Below, piece after piece: positions 38,935-48,648 of a DNA stretch of 64,000 bases (position 1 is the first letter of the stretch; each line of letters starts with the position of its first letter). The notes beneath the pieces are model-generated. The model saw nothing but the letters and a program-made list of their open reading frames with translations. It made no database searches and was not told the origin of the DNA. Both the position numbers and the translations under genes were made by a program. Source of the DNA: Mycobacterium sp. MS1601 (GTDB lineage Bacteria; Actinomycetota; Actinomycetes; Mycobacteriales; Mycobacteriaceae); the NCBI RefSeq assembly GCF_001984215.1, contig NZ_CP019420.1, positions 6,262,001 through 6,326,000 of the forward strand. Direction: 5' to 3'.

Positions 38935-40282
38935 GCACCCGCTCCCAGTCGGTGACCGCCGAGTTGTAGGCCTTCAGCTCCACCCGAGCGTTGTTGAGGT
39001 AATGGGCCACCACCTCGTCACCGAACGCCTCACGGGCCACCGCCGAATTCTCGAACAACTCGGCCGCCTCTGCCAGGGTGGTCGGAAGGCGTTGCGCACC
39101 ACCGGTGTAGGCGTTGCCCGCGGTGGGCTCTTCCAGTTCCAGGCCGGCGTCGATACCATGCAGGCCGCCGGCGATCAGCGCGGCCGTCGCGAGGTACTGG
39201 TTGACGTCCCCACCGGGCGCCCGGCATTCCATTCGCATGCCGTGCCCGTGTCCGACCACCCGCAGCGCACAGGTGCGGTTGTCCAACCCCCACGCGATGG
39301 CGGTGGGCGCGAAGCTGCCGTCGACAAATCGCTTGTAGGAGTTGATGTTCGGCGCGTAGAAAAGTGTGAGTTCCCGCAGCGTGGCCAACTGTCCTGCGAT
39401 GAAGCTGCGAAACATGGCCGACATCCCCAGCGGGTCGGCGTCGTCGGCGAACACCGCCGACCCGTCCGTGCCTCTCAGCGAGATGTGGATGTGGCAACTG
39501 TTGCCCTCGCGCTCGTCGAATTTCGCCATGAACGTCAGGCTCTTGCCATGCTGGTCGGCGATCTCCTTGGCACCGTTTTTGTAGATGGTGTGGTTGTCGC
39601 AGGTGACCAGCGCTTCGTCATACCGGAAGGCGATCTCCTGCTGGCCGAGGTTGCATTCGCCTTTGACACCCTCGCAGTACAGACCGGCGCCCTGCATGCC
39701 CAGGCGGATGTCGCGCAGCAACGGCTCCATCCGGGTGGACGCCAGCATCGCGTAGTCCACGTTGTAGTCCGTCGCGGGGGTCAAACCCCGGTAGCCGGAC
39801 TTCCAAGCCGCGCGATAGCTGTCGTCGAACACCATGAATTCCAGCTCGGTACCCACGAACGCGGCCAGTCCGCGCTCGGCCAGCCGGTCCAGTTGGGTGC
39901 GCAGAATGCTCCGCGGCGCGGCCACCACGGGTGCTCCCCCGTGCCAGGAGAGGTCGGCCATCACCAGAGCCGACCCCGGCAGCCAGGGCAGCCGCCGCAA
40001 TGTCGAGAAGTCCGGCGTCATGACCATGTCGCCGTAGCCGGCCTCCCAGCTGGACATGGCGTAACCGTCGACGGTGTTCATGTCGACGTCGACGGCCAGG
40101 AGGTAGTTGCAGCATTCGGCGCCGTGGATGGCGGTGTCCTCGACGAACAGTCGCGCGGACACCCGTTTGCCGGTCAGCCGGCCCTGCATGTCGGTGAACG
40201 CGACGATCACGGTGTCGATCTCGCCGGCGGCCACCAGTTCTTCGAGCTGCAGCGCCGACAGCTTTCCTCGGTTCACACTCAC
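38915..40282 (-). CDS. glnA4: glutamine synthetase-like enzyme, GlnA4 type
   Basis: 455 residues. The beta-grasp N-terminus carries DTVIVAFTDMQGRLTGKRV, the catalytic part CEGVKGECNLGQQEIAF, GNSCHIHISLRG and NINSYKRFVDGSFAPTAIAWG. The last replaces the usual glutamine-synthetase loop, typical of gamma-glutamyl-amine synthetases (PuuA/GlnA3/GlnA4). GTG 40282 follows GAGGGAG with 5 bases spacing. Rather than ammonia it probably ligates glutamate to an amine such as ethanolamine; this is from family knowledge. First gene of the leftward operon. Confidence 0.85.
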   Translation of the reverse strand: MSVNRGKLSALQLEELVAAGEIDTVIVAFTDMQGRLTGKRVSARLFVEDTAIHGAECCNYLLAVDVDMNTVDGYAMSSWEAGYGDMVMTPDFSTLRRLPWLPGSALVMADLSWHGGAPVVAAPRSILRTQLDRLAERGLAAFVGTELEFMVFDDSYRAAWKSGYRGLTPATDYNVDYAMLASTRMEPLLRDIRLGMQGAGLYCEGVKGECNLGQQEIAFRYDEALVTCDNHTIYKNGAKEIADQHGKSLTFMAKFDEREGNSCHIHISLRGTDGSAVFADDADPLGMSAMFRSFIAGQLATLRELTLFYAPNINSYKRFVDGSFAPTAIAWGLDNRTCALRVVGHGHGMRMECRAPGGDVNQYLATAALIAGGLHGIDAGLELEEPTAGNAYTGGAQRLPTTLAEAAELFENSAVAREAFGDEVVAHYLNNARVELKAYNSAVTDWERVRGFERM

Positions 40283-40411
40283 CTGCGCTCCCTCGTCGAC
40301 TTGTCTGCAGTCACGTTCTGTGGGGTCAAAGTCAACCATTGGATAACGATCACCGCCCCATTCACCCCGAACTTTTACCGATTTGTGGCGCCCAAAGGTA
40401 GGACGCCAGAC

Positions 40412-40427
40412 CAATAGCGTTCTATTG
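40412..40427. promoter_or_regulatory. palindrome in the glnA4/permease divergent promoter
   Basis: CAATAGcgttCTATTG is a perfect 6-4-6 inverted repeat. It lies about 130 bp from glnA4 and 115 bp from the permease start, in the 260-bp region holding both promoters. It is a candidate site for the FadR-type regulator encoded at the far end of the operon. No independent support. Confidence 0.4.
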
Positions 40428-40542
40428 TGCACTACAAGTGAGACCCGGGTCACACTGCTATTCCGTCGGGGTGAGGAGGTCGCTTCCGGCGTCCGTGGGC
40501 CGGTCCGGTCCACACATCTCAATCTTCACGAAGGAGGGCACG

Positions 40543-42111
40543 GTGCCCGAAGGACACGAACATCTCAGCGATGACGAGAAGCATCTCGCGAAACTGGGCT
40601 ACACCCAGGAGCTGTCCCGCTCCTGGTCCGGCTTCTCCAATTTCGCCATCTCGTTCTCCATCATCTCCATCCTGGCCGGTTGCTTCACGTCCTTCGGGCT
40701 GGGTTGGAACAATGGCGGACCCGCGGCCATCGCGTGGGGTTGGCCCATCGTGTCGGTCTTCATCCTGATGATCGGCCTGTGCATGTCGGAATTGGTGTCG
40801 GCGTTTCCCACCTCCGGCGGAATCTATTGGTGGGCAGCCAAACTGGGCGGTCCAAAGGCCGGGTTCTATACCGGCTGGCTGAACCTGATCGGCCTCATCG
40901 CCATCTTGGCCTCGGTCGCCTACGGCAGTGCGACATTCCTGGACCTGACGCTGGGCACCTTCAGCGAAGGCTGGTTGGCCGGCTACAGCCTGACCCGCAC
41001 GTTCATCCTGTTCGTCGTCATCCTGGCGGCGGTGGCCGTCATCAACATCTTCTCGTCGCACCTACTGGCGGTGATCAACAACATCTCGGTGTGGTGGCAC
41101 GTCGCGGGTGCCGCAGCGGTCATCTTGATCCTGATCCTGGTGCCTGAGCAGCACGCCAGCTTTTCCGACGTGTTCGCCCAGACCATCAACAACTCCGGCA
41201 TCTTCGGCGGCGAGAAGAACATCGGCTGGCTGCTGTTCGTGCTGCCGATCGCGGCGATCCTGACGCAGTACACGATCACCGGCTACGACGCGTCCGCCCA
41301 CCTGTCGGAAGAGACCCACAGCGCCGCCGACGCGGCGGCCAAGGGCATCTGGCGGTCGATCTTCTACTCGGCCATCGGCGGCTGGATCCTGTTGCTGGCC
41401 TTCCTGTTCGCCGTGCAGGATGCCGACGAGGTGTCGGCCAGCGGCGGTGCGGTGGTCACCATCTTCACCCAGGCGATGGACACCCCGTGGGTGGGCGTCG
41501 TGCTGCTGATCTCCACCGCCGGCCAACTGTTCTGCACCACCGCCTGCCAGACCAGCGCTTCCCGCATGCTGTTCGCGTTCAGCCGCGATCGCGCCGTGCC
41601 CGGACACCAGCTGTGGTCGAAGGTGAATCACGCCCGGGTGCCTGCCAATGCCGTGATCGTCACCGCGATCCTGGCGGCCGTGATCACCCTGCCGGCACTG
41701 GTGGAGGTGGACATCAACGGCGCGCCGGTGCCGGTCGCGTTCTTCGCGGTGGTCTCCATCGGCGTGGTGGGGCTCTACCTGTGCTTCGCCGTGCCGATCT
41801 ATCTGCGCTGGCGAATGGGCGATGCCTTCGAGGTCGGGAGCTGGAATCTACGCGGCCACCATCGCTGGCTGGCGCCCATAGCGCTCATCGAGATTGTCGT
41901 GACATCCATCATCGCGATGTTCCCGACGTCGCTGGGCGGCATGCCGTGGGACCCCAGCTTCGAATGGAAGTTCGTCAACTACACCCCGCTGTTGGTGGGC
42001 GGAGTGCTGGTGCTGCTCTTCATCTACTGGCACGTCTCGGTGAAGCACTGGTTCACCGGTCCGATCAAGCAGGTGGACAGTTCAGGAGACACCCTCGAAG
42101 GCGTTTCCTGA
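40543..42111 (+). CDS. APC superfamily amino-acid/amine permease
   Basis: 522 residues, about 12 helices. The first helix region SFAISFSIISILAGCFTSFG-like stretch (in-frame, SNFAISFSIISILAG) and SFPTSGGIYWWAAKLGG mark the APC family. GTG 40543 has a strong AAGGAGGG 4-5 bases upstream. It is divergent from the glnA4 operon and so may import its amine substrate. Substrate is inferred only from context. Confidence 0.85.
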   Translation: MPEGHEHLSDDEKHLAKLGYTQELSRSWSGFSNFAISFSIISILAGCFTSFGLGWNNGGPAAIAWGWPIVSVFILMIGLCMSELVSAFPTSGGIYWWAAKLGGPKAGFYTGWLNLIGLIAILASVAYGSATFLDLTLGTFSEGWLAGYSLTRTFILFVVILAAVAVINIFSSHLLAVINNISVWWHVAGAAAVILILILVPEQHASFSDVFAQTINNSGIFGGEKNIGWLLFVLPIAAILTQYTITGYDASAHLSEETHSAADAAAKGIWRSIFYSAIGGWILLLAFLFAVQDADEVSASGGAVVTIFTQAMDTPWVGVVLLISTAGQLFCTTACQTSASRMLFAFSRDRAVPGHQLWSKVNHARVPANAVIVTAILAAVITLPALVEVDINGAPVPVAFFAVVSIGVVGLYLCFAVPIYLRWRMGDAFEVGSWNLRGHHRWLAPIALIEIVVTSIIAMFPTSLGGMPWDPSFEWKFVNYTPLLVGGVLVLLFIYWHVSVKHWFTGPIKQVDSSGDTLEGVS

Positions 42112-42128
42112 CCCTCGGTTCCCCGACC

Positions 42129-42165
42129 CCCGCGCTCCTCGAGTTCCCCGACCGAGGAGCGCGGG
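42129..42165 (+). terminator. hairpin terminator after the permease
   Basis: CCCGCGCTCCTC (42129-42140) pairs perfectly over 12 bp with GAGGAGCGCGGG (42154-42165) around a 13-nt loop, starting 18 bp after the permease stop. There is no U-tract, which is common in mycobacteria. Confidence 0.65.
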
Positions 42166-42358
42166 CCTGACGGGTCGACGAGGCGGCGACGGAGGAGACG
42201 GCGAGAGAGGGCCCGGCAGCGGCAGATCCTGTGTGACGAGGATCTCCGGGTGGTTTGGTGCGGTGACGGACGGGTTAATACCGAATCAGTCGCCTGGCAC
42301 TGCCGTGCGGCATGCAACTGAATCCGATGAGTCGCCGATACGGAGTAGGGTCGAACGA

Positions 42359-44163
42359 GTGTGTGGAGCCACCGGCGAGGTACGCCTCGACGGAAGAACC
42401 CCAGATGTCAGTGCCGTCGCCGCGATGGCCGAGGTCATGGTGCCGCGAGGCCCGGACTCGGCAGGAGTGTGGTCGCAAGGCAGGGTGGCCCTCGGGCACC
42501 GGCGCCTGAAGATCATCGACCTCTCCGAGGCCGGCGCCCAGCCCATGGTCGACGCCGAACTCGGTCTGTCGGTTGCATGGAACGGCTGTATCTACAACTA
42601 CGAGGAGCTGCGTCACGAGCTGATCGGGCACGGCTACCGCTTCTTCTCGCACAGCGACACCGAGGTTCTGATCAAGGGCTACCACCACTGGGGTGACCGC
42701 TTCGTCGACCACCTCAAGGGCATGTTCGCGTTCGCGATCGTCGAACGTGACAGCGGCCGGGTGCTGTTGGGTCGCGACCGCCTCGGCATCAAACCGCTGT
42801 ATCTCACCGAGGATGCCAACCGAATTCGGTTCGCGTCGTCGTTGCCCGCGCTGCTGGCCGGTGGAGGGGTGGACACCCGCATCGACCCGGTCGCACTGAA
42901 CCACTACCTGAGCTTTCACTCGGTGGTACCGCCTCCGCTGACCATTCTGCGTGGGGTGCGCAAGCTGCCGCCCGCCACGCTGTTGGCCATCGAACCGGAC
43001 GGCCGCCGTGTCGCCACCACCTACTGGTCCCCGACTTCTCCCGGTCCGCCGAGCGCGCCGACTGGACCGAGAACGACTGGGAGGACGCCGTTCTGGAGTC
43101 CCTGCGACTGGCCGTGAAGCGCCGCCTCGTCGCCGATGTGCCGGTGGGCTGCCTGTTGTCCGGCGGGGTGGACTCCAGCCTGATCGTCGGTCTGCTCGCC
43201 GAAGCGGGCCAGACCGGACTGAAGACCTTCTCGATCGGCTTCGAATCCGTCAACGGTGTGGCAGGTGACGAATTCAAGTACTCAGACATCATCGCCGACC
43301 GCTTCGGCACCGACCACCACCAGATCCGCATCGACACCGCCCGGATGCTGCCGGCCCTCGACGACACCATCGGCGCCATGAGTGAACCCATGGTCAGCCA
43401 TGACTGCGTGGCGTTCTTTCTGCTGAGCCAGGAGGTCGCCAAACACGTCAAGGTGGTGCAATCCGGTCAGGGCGCCGACGAGGTGTTCGCCGGCTACCAC
43501 TGGTACCCACCGATGGGTGAACCTGCCGCGGCCTCGTTGGACGGGTCGGTGGCCGCCTACCGGTCGGCGTTCTTCGATCGGGACACCGCGGCCGTGAACG
43601 ACCTCATCACTGCGGCCTTCGCCACCGACGGCGATCCCAGCGGCCTGTTCGTCACCGAACACTTCGGTGCCGCCGGCGCCGAGACCGGAGTGGACCGCGC
43701 TCTGCGCCTCGACACCACGGTGATGCTGGTCGATGACCCGGTCAAGCGGGTGGACAACATGACCATGGCCTGGGGTCTGGAGGGCCGGGTGCCGTTCCTG
43801 GATCACGAGTTGGTCGAGCTGGCAGCCACCTGCCCGCCCTGGCTCAAGACCGCCCACGAAGGCAAGGGTGTGCTGAAACAGGCTGCGCGCAAGGTCATTC
43901 CGTCTGAGGTGATCGATCGCCCCAAAGGCTACTTCCCGGTTCCGGCACTCACCCATCTCGAGGGGCCCTACCTGGACATGGTCCGCGACGCGCTGTTCAC
44001 CCCGGCGGCCAAGGAACGTGGCCTGTTTCGCCCCGAGTCCGTACAGCGCCTGCTGGAGGATCCCAACTCCCAGCTCACCCCGCTGCGCGGCAACGAGTTG
44101 TGGCAGATCGCGCTGCTGGAACTGTGGTTGCAGAAGCACGGCATCAGCGGGCCGGCGGCATGA
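42359..44163 (+). CDS. asnO: N-acetylglutaminylglutamine amidotransferase (apparent frameshift)
   Basis: Asparagine-synthase-type enzyme, about 601 residues if one base is restored. GTG 42359 puts Cys at position 2 (VCGATGE), as a class II amidotransferase needs. Residues 1-200 are the glutaminase domain; the synthase domain has LSGGVDSSLIVG and GQGADEVFAGYHWYP. The frame breaks after TTYWSP: adding one C in the CCCC run at 43029-43032 gives DFSRSAERADW and joins both halves. It overlaps the next gene (ATGA). In the NAGGN pathway it amidates the dipeptide. Confidence 0.85.
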
Positions 44164-45947
44164 GCATGACCTTGAGCCAGTCCGACTCTGATCATCCCGA
44201 GGCCACCGAAGCGATCACGATGAGCCTGCACGAGGCTTCACCGCAGCATCTCGTCGATGCCATGGCAGAGAACGTCGAACTGGAACTGGGTTGGGGCAGG
44301 CTGATTTTCGGGCAGACCTACGCCGACCCTGCTGAGCTGGCCGAGGCATTGCGCCGCGAGGGACCCGGCCGGCGCGACATCTGTATCTACGCCCGCGAGT
44401 CGCATGTGTTGGTCGCGATGGCACCGCACGAACTGTTCATCGACCCCAGTCACACCTACCGGCTGCGCTTCACCGGCGAGAGTGTGGCCCCGTCGGCCTC
44501 GCCGGTCGCAATCACGGTGCGGCCGTTGCGCAGCGTCGCCGACGCCGATGCGATGAACCGGGTCTACGTACGCTGCGGCATGGTGCCCGCACCCACCGAC
44601 GTCATCTGGGACAACCACGAAAACGCCCACGCCATCGAATACCTGGTCGCGGTACGCGATGACGACGACACGGTGATCGGAACGGTTACCGGCGTCGATC
44701 ACGAACGCCTGTTCTCCGATCCGGAGCAGGGCTCCAGTCTGTGGACCCTGGCCGTCGACCCCGCAGCCAGTGTGCCCGGTGTCGGCGAAACGCTGACCAG
44801 GGCACTGGCGGCCATCTTTGCCGAGCGCGGCCGGGCCTACATGGATCTGTCGGTGGCTCACGACAACGGTGCGGCCATCGGACTGTACGAGAAGCTCGGT
44901 TTCCAGCGGGTCCCGGTGCTCGCGATCAAACGCAAGAACGCGATCAACGAACCGTTGTTCACACCGGTGTCCGAGACCGTCGACGACCTGAACCCGTACG
45001 CGCGCATCATCGCCGACGAGGCCACCCGTCGCGGTATCCACGTCGAGGTACTCGACGCCGAGACCGGCGAGGTCCGGCTGTCCCACGGTGGCCGCAGCGT
45101 GGTGACGCGGGAGTCGTTGTCGGAGTACACCTCCGCGGTAGCGATGAGCCGCTGCGACGACAAGCGACTGACCCGGCGCATCGTCAGCGAGGCCGGCGTG
45201 GTGGTGCCCCGCGGCCGGCTCGCGACCTTCGATGCCGGCGACCACGAGTTCTTCGCCGAAGTGGGCGACGTGGTGGTCAAGCCCACCCGTGGTGAGCAGG
45301 GCAAGGGCATCACCGTCGGCGTCTCGGGCGACGAGGAGTTGGACAACGCCCTGGCCCGGGCCCGCGAGCAGCATCCCGAGGTGTTGATCGAGCAGCGCGC
45401 CAACGGCGACGACCTTCGACTGGTGGTCATCGACGGCAAGGTGGTGGCCGCTGCCTTACGCAAACCTGCCGAGATCATCGGCACCGGCACCCACACCATC
45501 GAGCAGTTGATCGAGGCGCAGAGTCGCCGACGCGCAGCGGCCACCGGCGGCGAATCGGTGATTCCCGTCGACGAGGTCACCAGGGCCACCGTGGCCGAGG
45601 CCGGATGGTCGTTCGAGGACGTGCTGCCCGAAGGACAACGGCTCCGGGTGCGCCGCACCGCAAACCTGCACCAGGGCGGCACAATCCACGACGTGACCGC
45701 CGAGGTGAACCCGGAACTGTGCCGGGTGGCTGTCGCCGCCGCCGAGGCGATCGGCATTCCGGTGACCGGTATCGATCTGCTGGTGCCTGACGTCACTGGC
45801 GAGGAGTACGTGTTCGTCGAGGCCAATGAGCGTCCGGGGCTGGCCAATCACGAACCCCAACCCACCGCAGCGGCGTTCATCGACTTCTTGTTCCCGGGAC
45901 AGCCGGGGCTGCCGCAGGCGTGGACCCCCGAGCACGCGCCGGAGTGA
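44160..45947 (+). CDS. ngg: N-acetylglutaminylglutamine synthetase (GNAT plus ATP-grasp)
   Basis: 595-residue bifunctional protein. A GNAT domain (about residues 115-270, SSLWTLAVDPAASVPGVGETL and YEKLGFQRVPV) acetylates glutamine, and an ATP-grasp domain (about 330-590, VVVKPTRGEQGKGITVG, EYVFVEANERPGL) joins it to glutamine. This two-domain layout is specific to the osmolyte NAGGN pathway known in Pseudomonas and Sinorhizobium. It is translationally coupled to the amidotransferase. The M42-type peptidase that often completes the trio is not in this window. Confidence 0.85.
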   Translation: MSMTLSQSDSDHPEATEAITMSLHEASPQHLVDAMAENVELELGWGRLIFGQTYADPAELAEALRREGPGRRDICIYARESHVLVAMAPHELFIDPSHTYRLRFTGESVAPSASPVAITVRPLRSVADADAMNRVYVRCGMVPAPTDVIWDNHENAHAIEYLVAVRDDDDTVIGTVTGVDHERLFSDPEQGSSLWTLAVDPAASVPGVGETLTRALAAIFAERGRAYMDLSVAHDNGAAIGLYEKLGFQRVPVLAIKRKNAINEPLFTPVSETVDDLNPYARIIADEATRRGIHVEVLDAETGEVRLSHGGRSVVTRESLSEYTSAVAMSRCDDKRLTRRIVSEAGVVVPRGRLATFDAGDHEFFAEVGDVVVKPTRGEQGKGITVGVSGDEELDNALARAREQHPEVLIEQRANGDDLRLVVIDGKVVAAALRKPAEIIGTGTHTIEQLIEAQSRRRAAATGGESVIPVDEVTRATVAEAGWSFEDVLPEGQRLRVRRTANLHQGGTIHDVTAEVNPELCRVAVAAAEAIGIPVTGIDLLVPDVTGEEYVFVEANERPGLANHEPQPTAAAFIDFLFPGQPGLPQAWTPEHAPE

Positions 45948-46092
45948 CAACCATTCGGTGAGTGGTAGCTGACCGCTGATCGGACGATGCTACGGTTACG
46001 CTCGCGACAATTCAGCGACGAAGCAGGGCCGGTTCGTCCCTCCCACCATCACGGCGTGAATTGCCGCCGTGACATCAAGGAGGTCGATCCGG

Positions 46093-48000
46093 GTGGCGGG
46101 TCCAAAACGCAAGCGGAGCCACAAGGTCAGGCGCATCGCCAAGACCGGCGCAATCACTGCCGTCGCCACCGGCTTGTTGTGCAGCACGGGGCCCGGCACC
46201 GCGGCAGCCGGCACCGCGACCATCCCGGTTGGTGACTACGGCAGTGTCGAACTGCCAGTCTCGACGTTTGCCACGGGCTGGCCGTTCTGGTTCGCCGACA
46301 CGCTGGGGATCATGCCCGAATTGCCCGACGAGATCGGCCGACTGGGCTATCTGTCGTCGTGGAACAGCCGTGACTTCTACAACGCCATCACCGGCATCTC
46401 CACCGACGCCGTGATCGACTTGGATTCCACCTTCCACGGAGTGCACATCAGCGACCGCGTCGACGTGATGGCCCGAGCGGCGTTGGTGGCCTCGTTCGGC
46501 TCGTCGTCCTATGCGGCGATGGCCGCCTACCGATCGTTGGCAGATGCAGTGCTGGGTGCACCCCTGCCCGGTGACTACACCCCGATCGAGTCGGCGCCGG
46601 GCCGAGATGACATCCCGTTCAAGAACATCGCGGCCGGGGACCTGACCGCCGCGATGTACCAGGATCCCGCGCTGCCGAACACCCTGGCTCTGGTGCTGGC
46701 GTTGATCCGAGACCCCGGCACGCCGAACGGAGGCCTGGCAGCTCGGTTCTCGGGGCTGCCCTCACTGCTGGGGATCCACACCGTGACCCCCGATGTGTCG
46801 ATGATCGTGCCCGACGGTTTCGATCTCTCCGATCCCTACAGCGTCGAGATGCGCCAGACCCAAAGCCGGGTCTGCGTCCCCATCCTTGGTTGCAGCACCG
46901 TCACGTACGACGTCCCGGCCGCGGTGTCCAATTGGGATGGCGGCAAGATGCTGCTCCCGCTGAAGTTCACCTTGAACTGGGAGTACGACACGGTGAGTGA
47001 TTTCCCGGCCACCCTGAACCCGGTATCGCTGGCCAACAGTCTGATGGCCGGACTGCTACCCAGCTATATCGTCCGCGGTCTGGACACCGCAGCGTTGGCC
47101 GAGCAGCTCGCCGACCAACTCGGGATCAGCACCGACGCCATCGTGGATGCGCTCACCGGCGCAGATCCCGACTCTCCGGAAGTCACCGCGGCCATCAACA
47201 ACTACCTCACCGTGCGTGCCTCCAGCCTGCCGTTGCTGGAACCGCTGCGGCTACCGTTCGACCTGATCAACACGGTGTTGGGCACCAACCTGCGCAACCC
47301 TGTCGCCGACGCCCTGGAACCGGCACTGAAGATCCTGGTCAACATCGGCTACACCGACGTGGTGACACCTGCCGATATCGCCGCCAACCCCCAGTTGTCC
47401 GTGTACGGCGAGTACGGCCGCACCTTGGACACGATGGGCGAGCACATCCAGTTCATGTCGACGTCGCCGCTGACCGTGGACGAGTACCTGCGCGTCCCCG
47501 GAGATGTGTTGACCGCCCTGCTGACCGGGATCAAGAACGTCCTCGTCGGCGCTACCTCCGCCTCCGACGGTGTAGTGCCGTCGACTCCAACCGAACCGGA
47601 GCCGGACACAGAGAACACCACCAGGGCGAAGAACGTCATCACAGCGGCGCCGTACGAGCAGACCCAGCCGGCCGACAGGTCCGTCGACTCGACGGAGCAG
47701 CCCGCCACCACCGAATCGACGGCCGACGAGTCCGAGTCGCTCGGCAGCGACGAGTCGGATGACGTGTCGAGCACCACCAAAACCAGGCCGTCCAGCCGCA
47801 CGTCGGCAAGGCTGGCACTGGATGGGCTTTCCGTGCGAGACAGCCACACCGATCGTCAGGACCCGTCGGACGACAACTCGTCGTGTCCACCGGATTCTGC
47901 CGATGCGGGCGAAGAGAACGACACCAAGGTCTCAGGAGAATCGGGAGACTCGGGGGACGCCGACAAATCGGAGACGAAGGTCACGACCGCCGCAGAGTGA
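46093..48000 (+). CDS. exported PE-PPE-like protein with acidic tail
   Basis: 635 residues. A basic N-terminus and hydrophobic segment (AKTGAITAVATGLLCSTGPG) then AAAG form a signal peptide. The body (LLGIHTVTPDVS, VNWDG-like SNWDGGKMLLP, LPLLEPLRLPFDL, LVNIGYTDVV) resembles the mycobacterial PE-PPE hydrolase domain, but I see no GxSxG serine. Residues from about 495 are a Ser/Asp/Glu/Thr-rich tail. GTG 46093 is chosen because AAGGAGG (46077-46083) precedes it; an upstream in-frame GTG (46069) would precede that site. Function unknown. Confidence 0.65.
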   Translation: MAGPKRKRSHKVRRIAKTGAITAVATGLLCSTGPGTAAAGTATIPVGDYGSVELPVSTFATGWPFWFADTLGIMPELPDEIGRLGYLSSWNSRDFYNAITGISTDAVIDLDSTFHGVHISDRVDVMARAALVASFGSSSYAAMAAYRSLADAVLGAPLPGDYTPIESAPGRDDIPFKNIAAGDLTAAMYQDPALPNTLALVLALIRDPGTPNGGLAARFSGLPSLLGIHTVTPDVSMIVPDGFDLSDPYSVEMRQTQSRVCVPILGCSTVTYDVPAAVSNWDGGKMLLPLKFTLNWEYDTVSDFPATLNPVSLANSLMAGLLPSYIVRGLDTAALAEQLADQLGISTDAIVDALTGADPDSPEVTAAINNYLTVRASSLPLLEPLRLPFDLINTVLGTNLRNPVADALEPALKILVNIGYTDVVTPADIAANPQLSVYGEYGRTLDTMGEHIQFMSTSPLTVDEYLRVPGDVLTALLTGIKNVLVGATSASDGVVPSTPTEPEPDTENTTRAKNVITAAPYEQTQPADRSVDSTEQPATTESTADESESLGSDESDDVSSTTKTRPSSRTSARLALDGLSVRDSHTDRQDPSDDNSSCPPDSADAGEENDTKVSGESGDSGDADKSETKVTTAAE

Positions 48001-48011
48001 CCGTCAGCGGT

Positions 48012-48578
48012 TCACCAGGTGCTGGTGCGCAGCACGATCTCGGCGGCCAACTGAGCGGTGGCCTCCTGTGCGTTGCGCCGCGCCAGCATCTCGACCACCC
48101 GGAAGTCGCCGTAGACGTACCGCTGGCTGGCGTGCACCACCGCCCGCGACGGAGACGTACTGACCAGTGCGGTGGTGTTCATCTCGACGGCCGGGCAGTC
48201 GGCCAGACGCACCGTGCCCGATGGGTCCGGCACCCGGGGATGCCCACGGTCCACCACCACCAGCCCGGTGAACCGGTCCAGCCGCGACGCCGCGAGCTCC
48301 CAGGCCAACTCCGCGCCGGCACGGTCGCCGACCAGCACGGCCCAGCGCACCCCGATGACGTCGAGCACGCCGAGCACCGATTTGGGTGTCAGCCGCGGGT
48401 CGGAGCCCAACACCACCGTGCGCAGATTGGCGGTGTGCAGCCGTGCGCAGACCCCGTCGTAGGCCGCCGTGGCCAATTTCGCGGCGGCCAACATCACCAC
48501 CACGGGACCTTTCTCCGGACCGGCGATGTCAACCGGAATGGGAAAGCCCTCGACGGTCGGAATCATCGTCGCAGGCAT
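48012..48578 (-). CDS. alpha/beta hydrolase-fold protein lacking nucleophile
   Basis: 188 residues of alpha/beta type: VDIAGPEKGPVVVMLAAAKL, TVVLGSDPR and a nucleophile-elbow-like VLVGDRAGAELAWELAA, where the serine position is Arg. A matching catalytic His is also not obvious. It may be a degenerate or non-catalytic hydrolase. The final 10 residues border the convergent PE-PPE-like gene by 11 bp. I do not recognise a named homologue. Confidence 0.6.
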   Translation of the reverse strand: MPATMIPTVEGFPIPVDIAGPEKGPVVVMLAAAKLATAAYDGVCARLHTANLRTVVLGSDPRLTPKSVLGVLDVIGVRWAVLVGDRAGAELAWELAASRLDRFTGLVVVDRGHPRVPDPSGTVRLADCPAVEMNTTALVSTSPSRAVVHASQRYVYGDFRVVEMLARRNAQEATAQLAAEIVLRTSTW

Positions 48579-48648
48579 TGCGCCACGCTACAGGCAGCGC
48601 CGCGTGCCCGGGCAGTTTCGGCACGTTCGAATTCATTCGTTGAGCAGA

